This document shows, in pieces, positions 18,871 through 26,899 of a stretch of DNA of 64,000 nt; position 1 is the first letter of the stretch, and every line of letters begins with the position of its first letter. The notes under the pieces were generated by a model that worked only from the letters and a program-made list of their open reading frames with translations, was not told the origin of the DNA and did not search any database. The translations under genes were made by a program, and so were the position numbers. The stretch is from Pseudomonas sp. F(2018) (GTDB lineage Bacteria > Pseudomonadota > Gammaproteobacteria > Pseudomonadales > Pseudomonadaceae): positions 1,364,001-1,428,000 of the forward strand of contig NZ_SCOM01000001.1 of NCBI RefSeq assembly GCF_005508865.1, written 5' to 3'.

Positions 18871-20277
18871 ATGCGCTTGCGTACTACCCTGGCCGGCCTC
18901 GCCCTGGCCATCGCCACCGCTCATGCCAATGCCGAGACGATCCGCGTCGCCATCGGCACCCAGGACACCACCATCAACTGCGCCACCGGCGGTCTGCTTA
19001 TCCGTGAGCTGGGCCTGCTCGACAAGTACCTGCCGAAGGACGGCAAGTACGAGGACGTGAAGTACGAGATCGAGTGGAAGAACTTCACCAGCGGCGCGCC
19101 GCTGACCAACGAGATGGTCGCCGGCAAGCTGGACTTCGGCGCCATGGCCGACTTCCCCGGCTCGTTCAACGGCGTCGCCCACCTCGACGCCGGCAAGCGC
19201 AGCCTGTTCCTCAGCGTGCTGTCCGGCAGCACCCGCGGCAGCGGCAACGGCATCGTGGTGCCGGCGTCTTCCAACGTGCAGTCGCTGGCCGAGCTGAAGG
19301 GCAAGACCATCTCCGTGCCGTTCGCTTCCACCGCCCACGGCATGCTGCTGCGAGCCGTCGCCGCGCAGGGCTGGGACCCGCAGAAGGACGTGCGCATCAT
19401 CGCCCAGCCGCCGGAGATCGCCGGCTCGGCCCTGCGCAGCAACCGCATCGAGGCGCATGCCGACTTCGTGCCGTTCGCCGAGCTGTTCCCTAACCGTGGC
19501 TTCGCCCGCAAGATCTACGACGGCTCGCAGGCCAACGCGCCGACCTTCCATGGTGCGCTGGTCGATGCTGAGTACGCCAAGAAGTATCCGGAAGTGGTCA
19601 CCGCCTACCTGCGCGCCAGCCTCGAGGCCGACCGCCTGTTCGCCGAGTCGCCGGAGAAGTACAGCGAGCTGATCGAGAAGGTCACCGGCATCGAGGCCGA
19701 GGTGAACTATCTGTTCCACGGCCCGCTGGGTCTGCAGACCCGCGACCTGACCTGGAAGCCGGAGTACCGCAAGGCGCTGGCCACCTCCATCGACACCCTC
19801 AAGCTGCTGAAGAAGACCGACCGCGGCCTGGACGTGGACAAGTTCGTCGACGACCAGTACATCCGCGCCGCCTTCAAGCAGGCCGGCCGCGACTACGACA
19901 AGGCCCTGGCCGACTACCAGCCGCTGCCGCTCAAGGCCAATGACGCGCTGACAGGCAAGCCGATCACCGACGTCTCGCGCCTGGCGCAGATCTGGGTGCG
20001 CGGCGAGGACAAGGTGCGCCACTACAGCTCGCCGGAAGCCGCGCTCAAGGCCCTGGTCACGCTGGAGCAGGAGGGCAAGGACATCCGCGCCATCTACGCC
20101 CAGGCCACCGACAGCGGCATCAAGCTGCTGGCCAACCAGGCCTGGTTCGTGCGCAACGGCAAGGGTGAGCTCTCCGCCTTCCTGCTCAAGGACCAGGCCG
20201 AGGCCTACGCCCAGCAGCACGGCGGCACCGCGCTGGACTTCGTCAGCGCCAACCAGCAGGCCGTCGCCAGCCTTTAA
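18871..20277 (+). CDS. ABC transporter substrate-binding protein, nitrate/sulfonate/taurine type
   Basis: 468 residues with a Sec signal (MRLRTTLAGLALAIATAHANA) and a periplasmic binding protein of the SsuA/NrtA/TauA class: IRVAIGTQDTTINCATGGLLIRELGLLDKYLP, then GKLDFGAMADFPGSFNG and SNRIEAHADFVPFAELFPNRGF. It is longer than SsuA (about 320) because of a C-terminal extension (about 340-468). The ATG at 18871 has AGGGGAAA upstream; an earlier in-frame ATG at 18826 would bury the signal peptide. Binds the substrate for the permease and ATPase encoded next. The ligand is not known; sulfur context suggests a sulfonate or other organosulfur anion. Confidence 0.88.
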   Translation: MRLRTTLAGLALAIATAHANAETIRVAIGTQDTTINCATGGLLIRELGLLDKYLPKDGKYEDVKYEIEWKNFTSGAPLTNEMVAGKLDFGAMADFPGSFNGVAHLDAGKRSLFLSVLSGSTRGSGNGIVVPASSNVQSLAELKGKTISVPFASTAHGMLLRAVAAQGWDPQKDVRIIAQPPEIAGSALRSNRIEAHADFVPFAELFPNRGFARKIYDGSQANAPTFHGALVDAEYAKKYPEVVTAYLRASLEADRLFAESPEKYSELIEKVTGIEAEVNYLFHGPLGLQTRDLTWKPEYRKALATSIDTLKLLKKTDRGLDVDKFVDDQYIRAAFKQAGRDYDKALADYQPLPLKANDALTGKPITDVSRLAQIWVRGEDKVRHYSSPEAALKALVTLEQEGKDIRAIYAQATDSGIKLLANQAWFVRNGKGELSAFLLKDQAEAYAQQHGGTALDFVSANQQAVASL

Positions 20278-20294
20278 GGAGGCATCTGGCGTGT

Positions 20295-20400
20295 GCTCCC
20301 TCTCCCCTTGGGAGAGGGCTGGGGTGAGGGTGCCGTAGGCAACTCGTAGCGGCCTGCCAATCCCTCACCCCCGGCCCCTCTCCCAGAGGGAGAGGGGAGC
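20295..20400. repeat. Inverted REP-like palindromes between binding-protein and permease genes
   Basis: Two related arms in opposite orientation: CTCCCTCTCCCCTTGGGAGA... followed by GGCTGGGGTGAGGG (20295-20330), and CCCTCACCCC followed by GGCCCCTCTCCCAGAGGGAG... (20362-20400). This CT/GA-rich family differs from the REPIN at 18682. It forms a strong hairpin 3' of the binding-protein gene. Confidence 0.8.
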
Positions 20401-20422
20401 AACCCTGATCCGGAGATTTTCT

Positions 20423-21202
20423 ATGCGCCATCTATACCGCTGGCCCCTGCGCCTCGCCTCGTTGGCCGCCTGCCTGCTGTTCTGGCAGCTGGCCGCCACC
20501 GCGCGCCTGGACCTGGGCCTGCTCACCTTCACCTACGTGCCCACGCCCAGCGCCGTGCTCGACGCCGCCTGGCAACTGCTGCACTCCAGCCAGCTGCTGG
20601 CGCACCTCGGCAGCAGCCTGGGCCGAGTGTTCGCCGGCTACCTCAGCGCCGCCGTGATCGGTGTGCTGCTCGGCCTGGCCATCGGACGCTCGAAATGGGC
20701 CGAGGACAGCCTGCTCCCTCCGCTGGAAGTACTGCGGCCGATTCCCGCGGTGGCCTGGATTCCCCTGGCCATCCTGATGTTCCCCTCGTCGGAACTGTCG
20801 ATGGTGTTCATCACCTTCACCGGCGCGCTGTTCCCCATCCTGCTCAACACCATCCATGGCGTGGAGGGCGTCGATCCGCGCCTGATCGCCTCGGCGCGCA
20901 GCCTGGGGGCAGGGCGCCTGGCCATCCTGCGTGAGGTGATCCTGCCGGGTGCGGCGCCGAGCATCGTCACCGGTCTGGCCATCGGCATGGGCACTTCGTG
21001 GTTCTGCCTGGTCACCGCCGAGATGATCTCCGGCCAGTTCGGCATCGGTTACTACACCTGGGAGTCCTACACCATCCAGAACTACCCGGACATCGTCGTC
21101 GGCATGCTGCTGATCGGCCTGCTCGGCATGGCCAGCAGCGGCCTGGTCAAGCGCCTCGGCGGCCTGGCCACGCCCTGGTACCGCAGCGGAGCACAGCGAT
21201 GA
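20423..21202 (+). CDS. ABC transporter permease, SsuC/TauC type
   Basis: 259 residues, about six membrane helices, BPD_transp_1 family. N-terminal helix LASLAACLLFWQLAATA, then GRVFAGYLSAAVIGVLLGLAIG and the EAA loop EGVDPRLIASARSLGAGRLAILREVILPGAAPSIVTGLAIGMG, where the ATPase docks. PLEVLRPIPAVAWIPLAILMF is the signature of the sulfonate/nitrate/taurine permeases. ATG 20423 follows GGAG. The stop overlaps the ATPase start (ATGA). Confidence 0.92.
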   Translation: MRHLYRWPLRLASLAACLLFWQLAATARLDLGLLTFTYVPTPSAVLDAAWQLLHSSQLLAHLGSSLGRVFAGYLSAAVIGVLLGLAIGRSKWAEDSLLPPLEVLRPIPAVAWIPLAILMFPSSELSMVFITFTGALFPILLNTIHGVEGVDPRLIASARSLGAGRLAILREVILPGAAPSIVTGLAIGMGTSWFCLVTAEMISGQFGIGYYTWESYTIQNYPDIVVGMLLIGLLGMASSGLVKRLGGLATPWYRSGAQR

Positions 21203-22056
21203 GCGTCTACGAAAAAGCCCCCGAACCCGGCCGCATTGACGGCCGCCAGCTGTCCATCCGCCTCGGCCAGGGCCGCGAGGCCTTCGAGGCGGTGCAGGCG
21301 CTGGACTTCATTGTCGAGCCCGGCGAGTTCGTCTGCATCCTCGGTCCGTCTGGCTGCGGCAAGTCGACCCTGCTCGGCGCCCTGGCCGGTCACCTGCGTC
21401 CGGCTGGCGGCAGCCTGCTGGTGGACAACGCGCCAGTGGCCGGCCCGTCGCCGGAGCGCGGCATGGTGTTCCAGCACCACACCCTGCTGCCCTGGCGCAG
21501 CGTGCTGGACAACGTCGCCTTCGGCCTGAAGATGCAGGGCATTGGCCGCGCCGAGCGGCGTCGCCAGGCCGCCGAGATGCTGCGCCTGGTCGGCCTGCAG
21601 GACTTCGCCACACGCTGGCCCAACCAGCTGTCCGGCGGTATGCAACAGCGCGCCGAGATCGCCCGCGTGCTGATCAACCGCCCACGCCTGCTGCTGATGG
21701 ACGAGCCGTTCGGCGCTCTCGATGCGCAGACCCGTGCGCGCATGCAGGAGCTGCTGCTGGATATCTGGACGCGCATCCGCACCACAGTCGTATTCGTCAC
21801 CCACGATATCGACGAGGCGCTGTTCCTCGCCGACCGCATCCTGGTGATGAGCCCGCGCCCGGGCCGCTTCATCGAGGACCTGCGCCTGGACTTCCCGCGC
21901 CCGCGCAATGCCAGCCTGCTGACCAGCCCCGGCTTCGTCCACCTCAAGCGCCACTGCCTGGAACTGCTGCGCCACGAGGACGGCCGCGAGCTGCCACGCC
22001 TCACCCCGCTGGGCCTGCCCACCACCGAACATCCGCCACTGCGAATCGCCCTATGA
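21199..22056 (+). CDS. ABC transporter ATP-binding protein, SsuB/TauB type
   Basis: 285 residues. Walker A GPSGCGKST (about 53-61), Q loop QHHTLLPWRSVLDNVAFGL, signature NQLSGGMQQRAEIARVL, Walker B LLLMDEPFGALDAQT, H loop VFVTHDIDEALFLADR. Energises import through the preceding permease. The beginning (SVYEKAPEPGRIDGRQLSIRLGQG) is a short extension before the nucleotide-binding domain. The start overlaps the permease stop and its own stop overlaps the HEAT-repeat gene start, so the operon is translationally coupled. Confidence 0.93.
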   Translation: MSVYEKAPEPGRIDGRQLSIRLGQGREAFEAVQALDFIVEPGEFVCILGPSGCGKSTLLGALAGHLRPAGGSLLVDNAPVAGPSPERGMVFQHHTLLPWRSVLDNVAFGLKMQGIGRAERRRQAAEMLRLVGLQDFATRWPNQLSGGMQQRAEIARVLINRPRLLLMDEPFGALDAQTRARMQELLLDIWTRIRTTVVFVTHDIDEALFLADRILVMSPRPGRFIEDLRLDFPRPRNASLLTSPGFVHLKRHCLELLRHEDGRELPRLTPLGLPTTEHPPLRIAL

Positions 22057-23021
22057 CTTCTCTTATTACCGATAACCCGGACATCCTCGACCTGCAGCCG
22101 CGCCTGGCCGATGCCGACGCCGGCGTGCGCCGCATTGCCTTGATCGAACTGGCCGACCTGGAAGATCCCGACGCCTTGCCCTGGCTGACCCAGGCCCTGG
22201 GCGATGACCCCGCCGCCGAGGTGCGCGCCGAGGCCGCGCGCCTGCTGGAAGCCTGGGAGGAGCCCGAGGTGGTCGCCGCCCTGTGCGCCGCCCTGGCCGA
22301 TGCCGACGAGGAGGTGCGCGCCGCCGCCGCGCAGAGCCTGTCCGAGCTGAAGAGCGCCGAGGCGGGCAGGGTGATCCTGCCCTGGGCCGCCCATGGCGAT
22401 GCCTTCGTCCGCGCCAGCGCCCTGCGTGCCCTGCGCGAGCTGCGCCTGGCCGAGGCCGCGCCGCTGGCCCTGGGCGCGCTGCACGACAGCGATGCCTTCG
22501 TCCGCCGCGAGGCGGTCGGCATTCTCGGTTGGCTGAAACAGACCGACGCGCTGCCGGCCCTGGCCAACCTGGCCAGCCGCGACCCGGACACCGAAGTACG
22601 TCGCGCCGCCACCGGCGCCCTCGGCCTGGCCAGCGATGCCAGCGTGTTGCCGGCCCTGCGTGCTGCGCTGCGCGATCGCGAATGGCAGGTGCGCGAGGAA
22701 GCCGCCACTACCCTGGGCAAGGTCGGCCAGATTGAGGCCGGCCCTGCGCTGGTCGAGGCCCTGGCCGATGGTTACTGGCAGGTGCGCCTGCGCGCCGCCC
22801 GAGCGCTGGGCAAGTTGCGTTTCGCCAGTGCGCTGGAGGCGCTGGTGGAGCTGCTCGGCCACAGCATCAGCAACCTGCGCAAGGAAGCGGCCCTGGCCCT
22901 CGGCGAGCTGGCCGACCCGGCCGCACTGCCGGCCCTGCAGGCGGCGGAAAACGATGGCGACCCCGAAGTGCGCAAGGCCGTGCGCATTGCCCTCGGCCAG
23001 TTGCAGGGCGCCGCGCGATGA
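22053..23021 (+). CDS. HEAT-repeat (PBS-lyase type) protein
   Basis: 322 residues made almost entirely of about ten 30-residue helical repeats of the form D-x-x-x-x-VRxxAAxALGxL-x-x-x-x-ALPALxxAL. No catalytic motif is visible. Such proteins serve as scaffolds, cofactor-lyase partners or maturation factors. Placed between the ABC ATPase and DUF971, with 4-bp overlaps on both sides, it may assist the flavoprotein-ferredoxin complex, perhaps in assembly. This is inference from position only. Confidence 0.85.
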   Translation: MTSLITDNPDILDLQPRLADADAGVRRIALIELADLEDPDALPWLTQALGDDPAAEVRAEAARLLEAWEEPEVVAALCAALADADEEVRAAAAQSLSELKSAEAGRVILPWAAHGDAFVRASALRALRELRLAEAAPLALGALHDSDAFVRREAVGILGWLKQTDALPALANLASRDPDTEVRRAATGALGLASDASVLPALRAALRDREWQVREEAATTLGKVGQIEAGPALVEALADGYWQVRLRAARALGKLRFASALEALVELLGHSISNLRKEAALALGELADPAALPALQAAENDGDPEVRKAVRIALGQLQGAAR

Positions 23022-23293
23022 ACGCGCCCAGCACCTTGCGCAGCGCCGCCGGCCAGCTGCGCCTGGAGTGGCCGGACGGCCGGCTCAGCCAGCTCAGTCA
23101 CGCCCGCCTGCGCGCCGCCTGCCCCTGCTCGCAGTGCCGCGCGGCGCGCCTGAATGGGCGCATCGACGCGGCGCCGAGCGAGGTACGCCTGCGCGCCATC
23201 AATCAGCAGGGCTACGGCGTGCAGCTGGTGTTCAGCGATGGCCACGACAAGGGCATCTACCCCTGGGGCTACCTGCAGGAACTGGCGGGATAG
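23018..23293 (+). CDS. DUF971 (GBBH-like N-terminal domain) protein
   Basis: 91 residues: LRLEWPDGRLSQLSHARLRAACPCSQCRAARLNG and YGVQLVFSDGHDKGIYPWGYLQEL match DUF971, the small domain also found at the N-terminus of gamma-butyrobetaine hydroxylase. CPCSQC (about residues 30-35) supplies cysteines that could bind zinc or a cluster. DUF971 genes often accompany Fe-S assembly factors. Last gene of the operon, starting inside the HEAT-gene stop. Confidence 0.88.
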   Translation: MNAPSTLRSAAGQLRLEWPDGRLSQLSHARLRAACPCSQCRAARLNGRIDAAPSEVRLRAINQQGYGVQLVFSDGHDKGIYPWGYLQELAG

Positions 23294-23305
23294 GCCGCCG
23301 CGGCC

Positions 23306-24307
23306 TCAAGCGGAGAAACGCTTGCGATAGTCCCGCGGCGAGATCGCCAGGTGGCGCTGGAAGGTGGCGCGCATCCGCTCCTCGTCGCCGAAGCCGCACT
23401 GCTGGGCGATCTGGTCGATGTTGCGTTCCGAGTCCTCCAGCAGGCGCCGCGCCGCCTCCAGGCGGAAGATCTCCACCGCCTTGGCCGGCGAGCGCCCGGT
23501 CTTCTGCTTGTACAGCCGGGAGAAGTTGCGCGGGCTCATGTGGCAGTGCTCGGCCAATACCTCCACACCCAGGTTGGGCGCGGCGAGGTTGTCGGCCAGC
23601 CAGCCGTGCAGCTCGTCGAAGACCGCCGTGTCCTGGCTCTGCGCCAGCAGCAGCTCGCTGAACTGGGCCTGGCCGCCGGAGCGCTTGAGAAACACCACCA
23701 GCTCCCGCGCCACCTGCATCGCCACGTCACGGCCGCAATCGGCCTCCACCAACGCCAGTGCCAGGTCGATGCCGGCGCTGACCCCGGCGGAGGTCCACAC
23801 CTTGTCCTGCTGGACGAAGATCGCATCGTTATCCACCTCGATGGAGGGGAAGCGCGCGCCCAGCCGGGCGCACATGGCCCAGTGGGTGGCCGCGCGCTTG
23901 CCGTGCAGCAGCCCGGCCTCGGCCAGCAGGAAGGTGCCGCTGCACACCGACGCGGTGCGCCGCACCTGGCCGGCGTGCTCGGCGATCCAGCCGATCAGCT
24001 CGGCGGACTCGGCCACCACGCCCTCGATCTCCGGCGAGCCCGGCACCACCAGGGTATCCACGCTGCTTACCGGAAAATCGGCCAGGGGCAGGGTGTCCAC
24101 GGTCAGGCCCTCGGCGGTCTGCACCAGGCCGCCCTGCAGGCTCACGGTCAACCGCTCGTAGCCCGGCAGATTGCGCTCGTGCATGGCCTTGGTGGCGGCC
24201 CAGAACACCGTCTGCGGGCCGGTCAGGTCGAGCAGGCCCACCCGTGGGTAGGCGATGAACAGAACGCGGCGTGGCTGGGCTGGCATAAATTCAGGGTTAT
24301 CTGTCAT
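23306..24307 (-). CDS. GlxA-type AraC-family regulator (DJ-1/PfpI + HTH)
   Basis: 333 residues. N-terminal DJ-1/PfpI-like domain (RVLFIAYPRVGLLDLTGPQTVFWAA; the nucleophile-elbow region reads TASVCSGTFLLAEAGLL with Cys) and C-terminal AraC double helix-turn-helix (LAEHCHMSPRNFSRLYKQKTGRSPAKAVEIFRLEAARRLLEDSERNIDQIAQQCGFGDEERMRATFQRHLAISPRDYRKRF). It ends 12 bp from the DUF971 stop, convergent, and is divergent from the oxidoreductase at 24375, which it probably controls. Effector unknown. Confidence 0.9.
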   Translation of the reverse strand: MTDNPEFMPAQPRRVLFIAYPRVGLLDLTGPQTVFWAATKAMHERNLPGYERLTVSLQGGLVQTAEGLTVDTLPLADFPVSSVDTLVVPGSPEIEGVVAESAELIGWIAEHAGQVRRTASVCSGTFLLAEAGLLHGKRAATHWAMCARLGARFPSIEVDNDAIFVQQDKVWTSAGVSAGIDLALALVEADCGRDVAMQVARELVVFLKRSGGQAQFSELLLAQSQDTAVFDELHGWLADNLAAPNLGVEVLAEHCHMSPRNFSRLYKQKTGRSPAKAVEIFRLEAARRLLEDSERNIDQIAQQCGFGDEERMRATFQRHLAISPRDYRKRFSA

Positions 24308-24374
24308 GGGAGACTGATTCTTTCGCTCCTAGCATGGCTCGGTCAAACGAAGCGGGCGAATGCCGGGAGTCATC

Positions 24375-25577
24375 ATGGAACAACATATTCTGATCATCGG
24401 GTCCGGCTTCGCCGGCATGTGGAGCGCACTGAGCGCCGTGCGCCTGCTCGACCAGCACGGCCGCAGCGATGTGCGCGTGACCCTGCTCGCGCCCCAGGCC
24501 GAGCTGCGCATCCGCCCGCGCTTCTACGAGCCCGACGTGCACAGTATGCGTGCGCCGCTGCAGGAGCTGTTCGCCGCGACCGGCGTGCGCTTCGTCCAGG
24601 GCCTGGCGCTGAATATCGATACCGCAGGACGGCGGGTGACCTATCGCAACGCCGAAGGTGAGGAGGCCAGCCTGGGCTACGACCGGCTGATCCTCGCCGC
24701 CGGCAGCCAGCTGTTCCGCCCGCCGGTGCCGGGGTTGGCCGAGCATGCCTTCGACGTCGACCAGATCGAGCAGGCCGCGCGCCTGGAACAGCATCTGTTC
24801 GGCCTGGCCAAGCAGCCGGAGTCCGCCGCGCGCAATACCGTGGTGGTGGCCGGCGGCGGCTTCACCGGCATCGAGACCGCCACCGAGCTGCCGCAGCGCC
24901 TGCGCGCCATCCTCGGTGACGACGCCAAGGTGCGGGTCATCGTCATCGACCGCGGCGCCCAGGTCGGCGCGACCTTGGGCGACGGTATTCGCCCGGCGAT
25001 TCTCGAGGCTTCCCGCGAGCTGGGCATCGAATGGCGCCTGGGCGTGTCGGTGGCCGCGGTGGATGCCGGCGGCGTGGTGCTCGACGATGGTCAGCGCATC
25101 GACGCCGGCACGGTGATCTGGACCGTCGGCTTCCGCGCCAGCGGCCTCACCGAGCAGCTGGGCGCGCCTCGCGATGCCAGCGGCCGCCTGCAGGTGGATG
25201 GCTTCCTCAAGGTCGCCGGCCTGCAGGACGTGTTCGCCGCCGGCGATACCGCGCGCGCCGCCACCGACGAGCTGGGCAACTTCAGCGTGATGTCCTGCCA
25301 GCACGCCATCCCCCTGGGCCGCTATGCCGGCAACAACGCCGCGGCTGAGTTGATCGGCGTGGCGCCGCGGGTATACAGCCAGCCCAAGTACGTCACCTGC
25401 CTCGACCTGGGCGCCTGGGGCGCGGTGTACACCGAGGGCTGGGATCGCCAGCAGAAACTGGTCGGCGCCGAGGCCAAGACGCTCAAGCAGCAGATCAACA
25501 GCCAGTGGATCTACCCGCCGGCAGCGGACCGCGCGGTGGCGCTGGCGGCGGCCGATCCGTCGATTCCGGTGGCGTGA
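24375..25577 (+). CDS. NADH dehydrogenase-like FAD-dependent oxidoreductase
   Basis: 400 residues, pyridine nucleotide-disulfide oxidoreductase fold as in type II NADH dehydrogenases: FAD motif ILIIGSGFAGMWSALSAVRL at the start, NAD(P) motif NTVVVAGGGFTGIETATEL (about 152-170), and the C-terminal FAD contact DVFAAGDTARA. The start ATG 24375 is preferred over 24360 because CGGGAGT is spaced correctly. The final segment lacks the long amphipathic membrane-binding tail of classical NDH-2, so it may be a soluble reductase. Divergent from the GlxA-type regulator. Confidence 0.85.
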   Translation: MEQHILIIGSGFAGMWSALSAVRLLDQHGRSDVRVTLLAPQAELRIRPRFYEPDVHSMRAPLQELFAATGVRFVQGLALNIDTAGRRVTYRNAEGEEASLGYDRLILAAGSQLFRPPVPGLAEHAFDVDQIEQAARLEQHLFGLAKQPESAARNTVVVAGGGFTGIETATELPQRLRAILGDDAKVRVIVIDRGAQVGATLGDGIRPAILEASRELGIEWRLGVSVAAVDAGGVVLDDGQRIDAGTVIWTVGFRASGLTEQLGAPRDASGRLQVDGFLKVAGLQDVFAAGDTARAATDELGNFSVMSCQHAIPLGRYAGNNAAAELIGVAPRVYSQPKYVTCLDLGAWGAVYTEGWDRQQKLVGAEAKTLKQQINSQWIYPPAADRAVALAAADPSIPVA

Positions 25578-25724
25578 GGCGCTAGCCGGATCGGCACCTG
25601 GGCGTACTCAGTTGGTCGAAGCTTTCGCAAAGCCCCAATCGTCGCCGATTTTCCCTGGAGGAATGCCAGGGGTTGGCGATACTGGTTGCGGCCAGCGACC
25701 ACCATCAGGAAGAGGACGACCAGC

Positions 25725-26126
25725 ATGACCACGGAACCGACCACCGAACAGGAAGCCTCGCGGCTGATCGATGCAAAGATCCAGGAACTGGGCGACTGGC
25801 GCGGCGAGACGCTGGCCCGGGTCCGTGCGCTGATCAGGCAGGCCGACCCCGAGGCGGTCGAGGAACTGAAGTGGCGGGGCGTGCCGGTGTGGTCCCACGC
25901 CGGCATCATCTGCACCGGCGAGACCTACAAGAGCGCGGTGAAGCTGACCTTCGCCAAGGGCGCGGCGCTGGACGACCCCGGCGGCCTGTTCAACGCCAGC
26001 CTCGAAGGCAACACCCGGCGCGCCATCGACATCCATCAGGGTGACTTCCCCGACGAGGCGGCCCTGCAGGCGTTGGTGCGCGCCGCGGTGGCGCTCAACA
26101 CGGCCCCGCGTAGCAAGCGCGCCTGA
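25725..26126 (+). CDS. DUF1801-domain protein
   Basis: 133 residues. DWRGETLARVRALIRQADPEAVEELKWRGVPVWSHAGIICTGETYKSAVKLTFAKGA is the YdhG/DUF1801 pattern (small proteins of unclear role, sometimes called iron-chaperone-like by fold). ATG 25725 has AGGAAGAGG upstream. Isolated between the oxidoreductase and the rhodanese gene. Confidence 0.82.
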   Translation: MTTEPTTEQEASRLIDAKIQELGDWRGETLARVRALIRQADPEAVEELKWRGVPVWSHAGIICTGETYKSAVKLTFAKGAALDDPGGLFNASLEGNTRRAIDIHQGDFPDEAALQALVRAAVALNTAPRSKRA

Positions 26127-26189
26127 GTGACTGGCCGGCGCCAGCCTCGGGAAGCCGGGCTCGGCGTCTGGCGCACGGCACAAGCGCAT

Positions 26190-26265
26190 GGCTATTTTAT
26201 ATTCCTTTAAGTTTGCCAAATAAAATAATTAATTCTTTTTTTGTTATATGAGCCGAGGCATAGAG
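26190..26265 (+). promoter_or_regulatory. AT-rich upstream region of the encapsulin locus
   Basis: About 75 bases of unusually AT-rich DNA (e.g. TTTATATTCCTTTAAGTTTG, AAATAAAATAATTAATTC) in an otherwise GC-rich region, 65-140 bp before the rhodanese ATG. Several -10-like hexamers (TAAAAT 26221) are present but no clear -35 pairing. It is the obvious place for a regulated promoter, for example a sulfur-responsive LysR-type (CysB) site. Confidence 0.4.
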
Positions 26266-26329
26266 TAGCCCTCAACGCGGCGGTGCAGACCTTCTGCCAG
26301 CCCCGACTAGCCAACTAGAGGACTCGCTC

Positions 26330-26839
26330 ATGCCGGCCGTTGCACTCACCCCCGATACCCACCGTCCCAATGACCTGCGCAGCGTGCTGGAAGTCTCCAG
26401 CGAGGAGCTGCTGGCCCGCGCCCGCGCCCGTGGCGTGGAGCAGGGCAACGCCTACGCCGGCAGCCTGTATCCGCCGGAGGCCTGGGCCCTGGTCGAGGCC
26501 GGCGCGGTGACCCTGGTGGACGTGCGCACCGCCGAAGAGCTCAAGTACGTCGGTCGCGTGGCCGGCAGCGCCCATGTGGCCTGGCAGACCGGCCCGGCGA
26601 TGATCAAGAACCCGCGCTTCCTGCGCGAGCTGGAGAGCCGCGCCGGCCGCGACGCCGTGCTGGTGCTGCTGTGCCGCAGCGGCAAGCGCTCGGCCGCCGC
26701 CGCCAAGGCCGCCACCGAGGCCGGCTTCACCCAGGTGTTCAACGTGCTGGAGGGCTTCGAGGGCGACCTCGACACCCAGCAGCAGCGCGGCGACTCCGGC
26801 GGCTGGCGCCACTGGGGCCTGCCCTGGTTGCAGGACTGA
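26330..26839 (+). CDS. Rhodanese-domain sulfurtransferase
   Basis: 169 residues, single rhodanese domain. Active-site loop CRSGKRS with Cys115, and the CH2-like motif VTLVDVRTAEELKYVGRVAGSAHVAW. The N-terminal 45 residues (EVSSEELLARARARGVEQGNAYAG) are an extension. Rhodaneses carry persulfide sulfur and could feed or draw sulfur from the desulfurase-encapsulin pair encoded two genes downstream. First gene of the locus; AGAGGA lies before the ATG. Confidence 0.92.
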   Translation: MPAVALTPDTHRPNDLRSVLEVSSEELLARARARGVEQGNAYAGSLYPPEAWALVEAGAVTLVDVRTAEELKYVGRVAGSAHVAWQTGPAMIKNPRFLRELESRAGRDAVLVLLCRSGKRSAAAAKAATEAGFTQVFNVLEGFEGDLDTQQQRGDSGGWRHWGLPWLQD

Positions 26840-26899
26840 ACCCAGACAATTCCCTCAGACTCACGGGCGGGTCGCGATAGCGGCCGGCAAGGAATCCGT

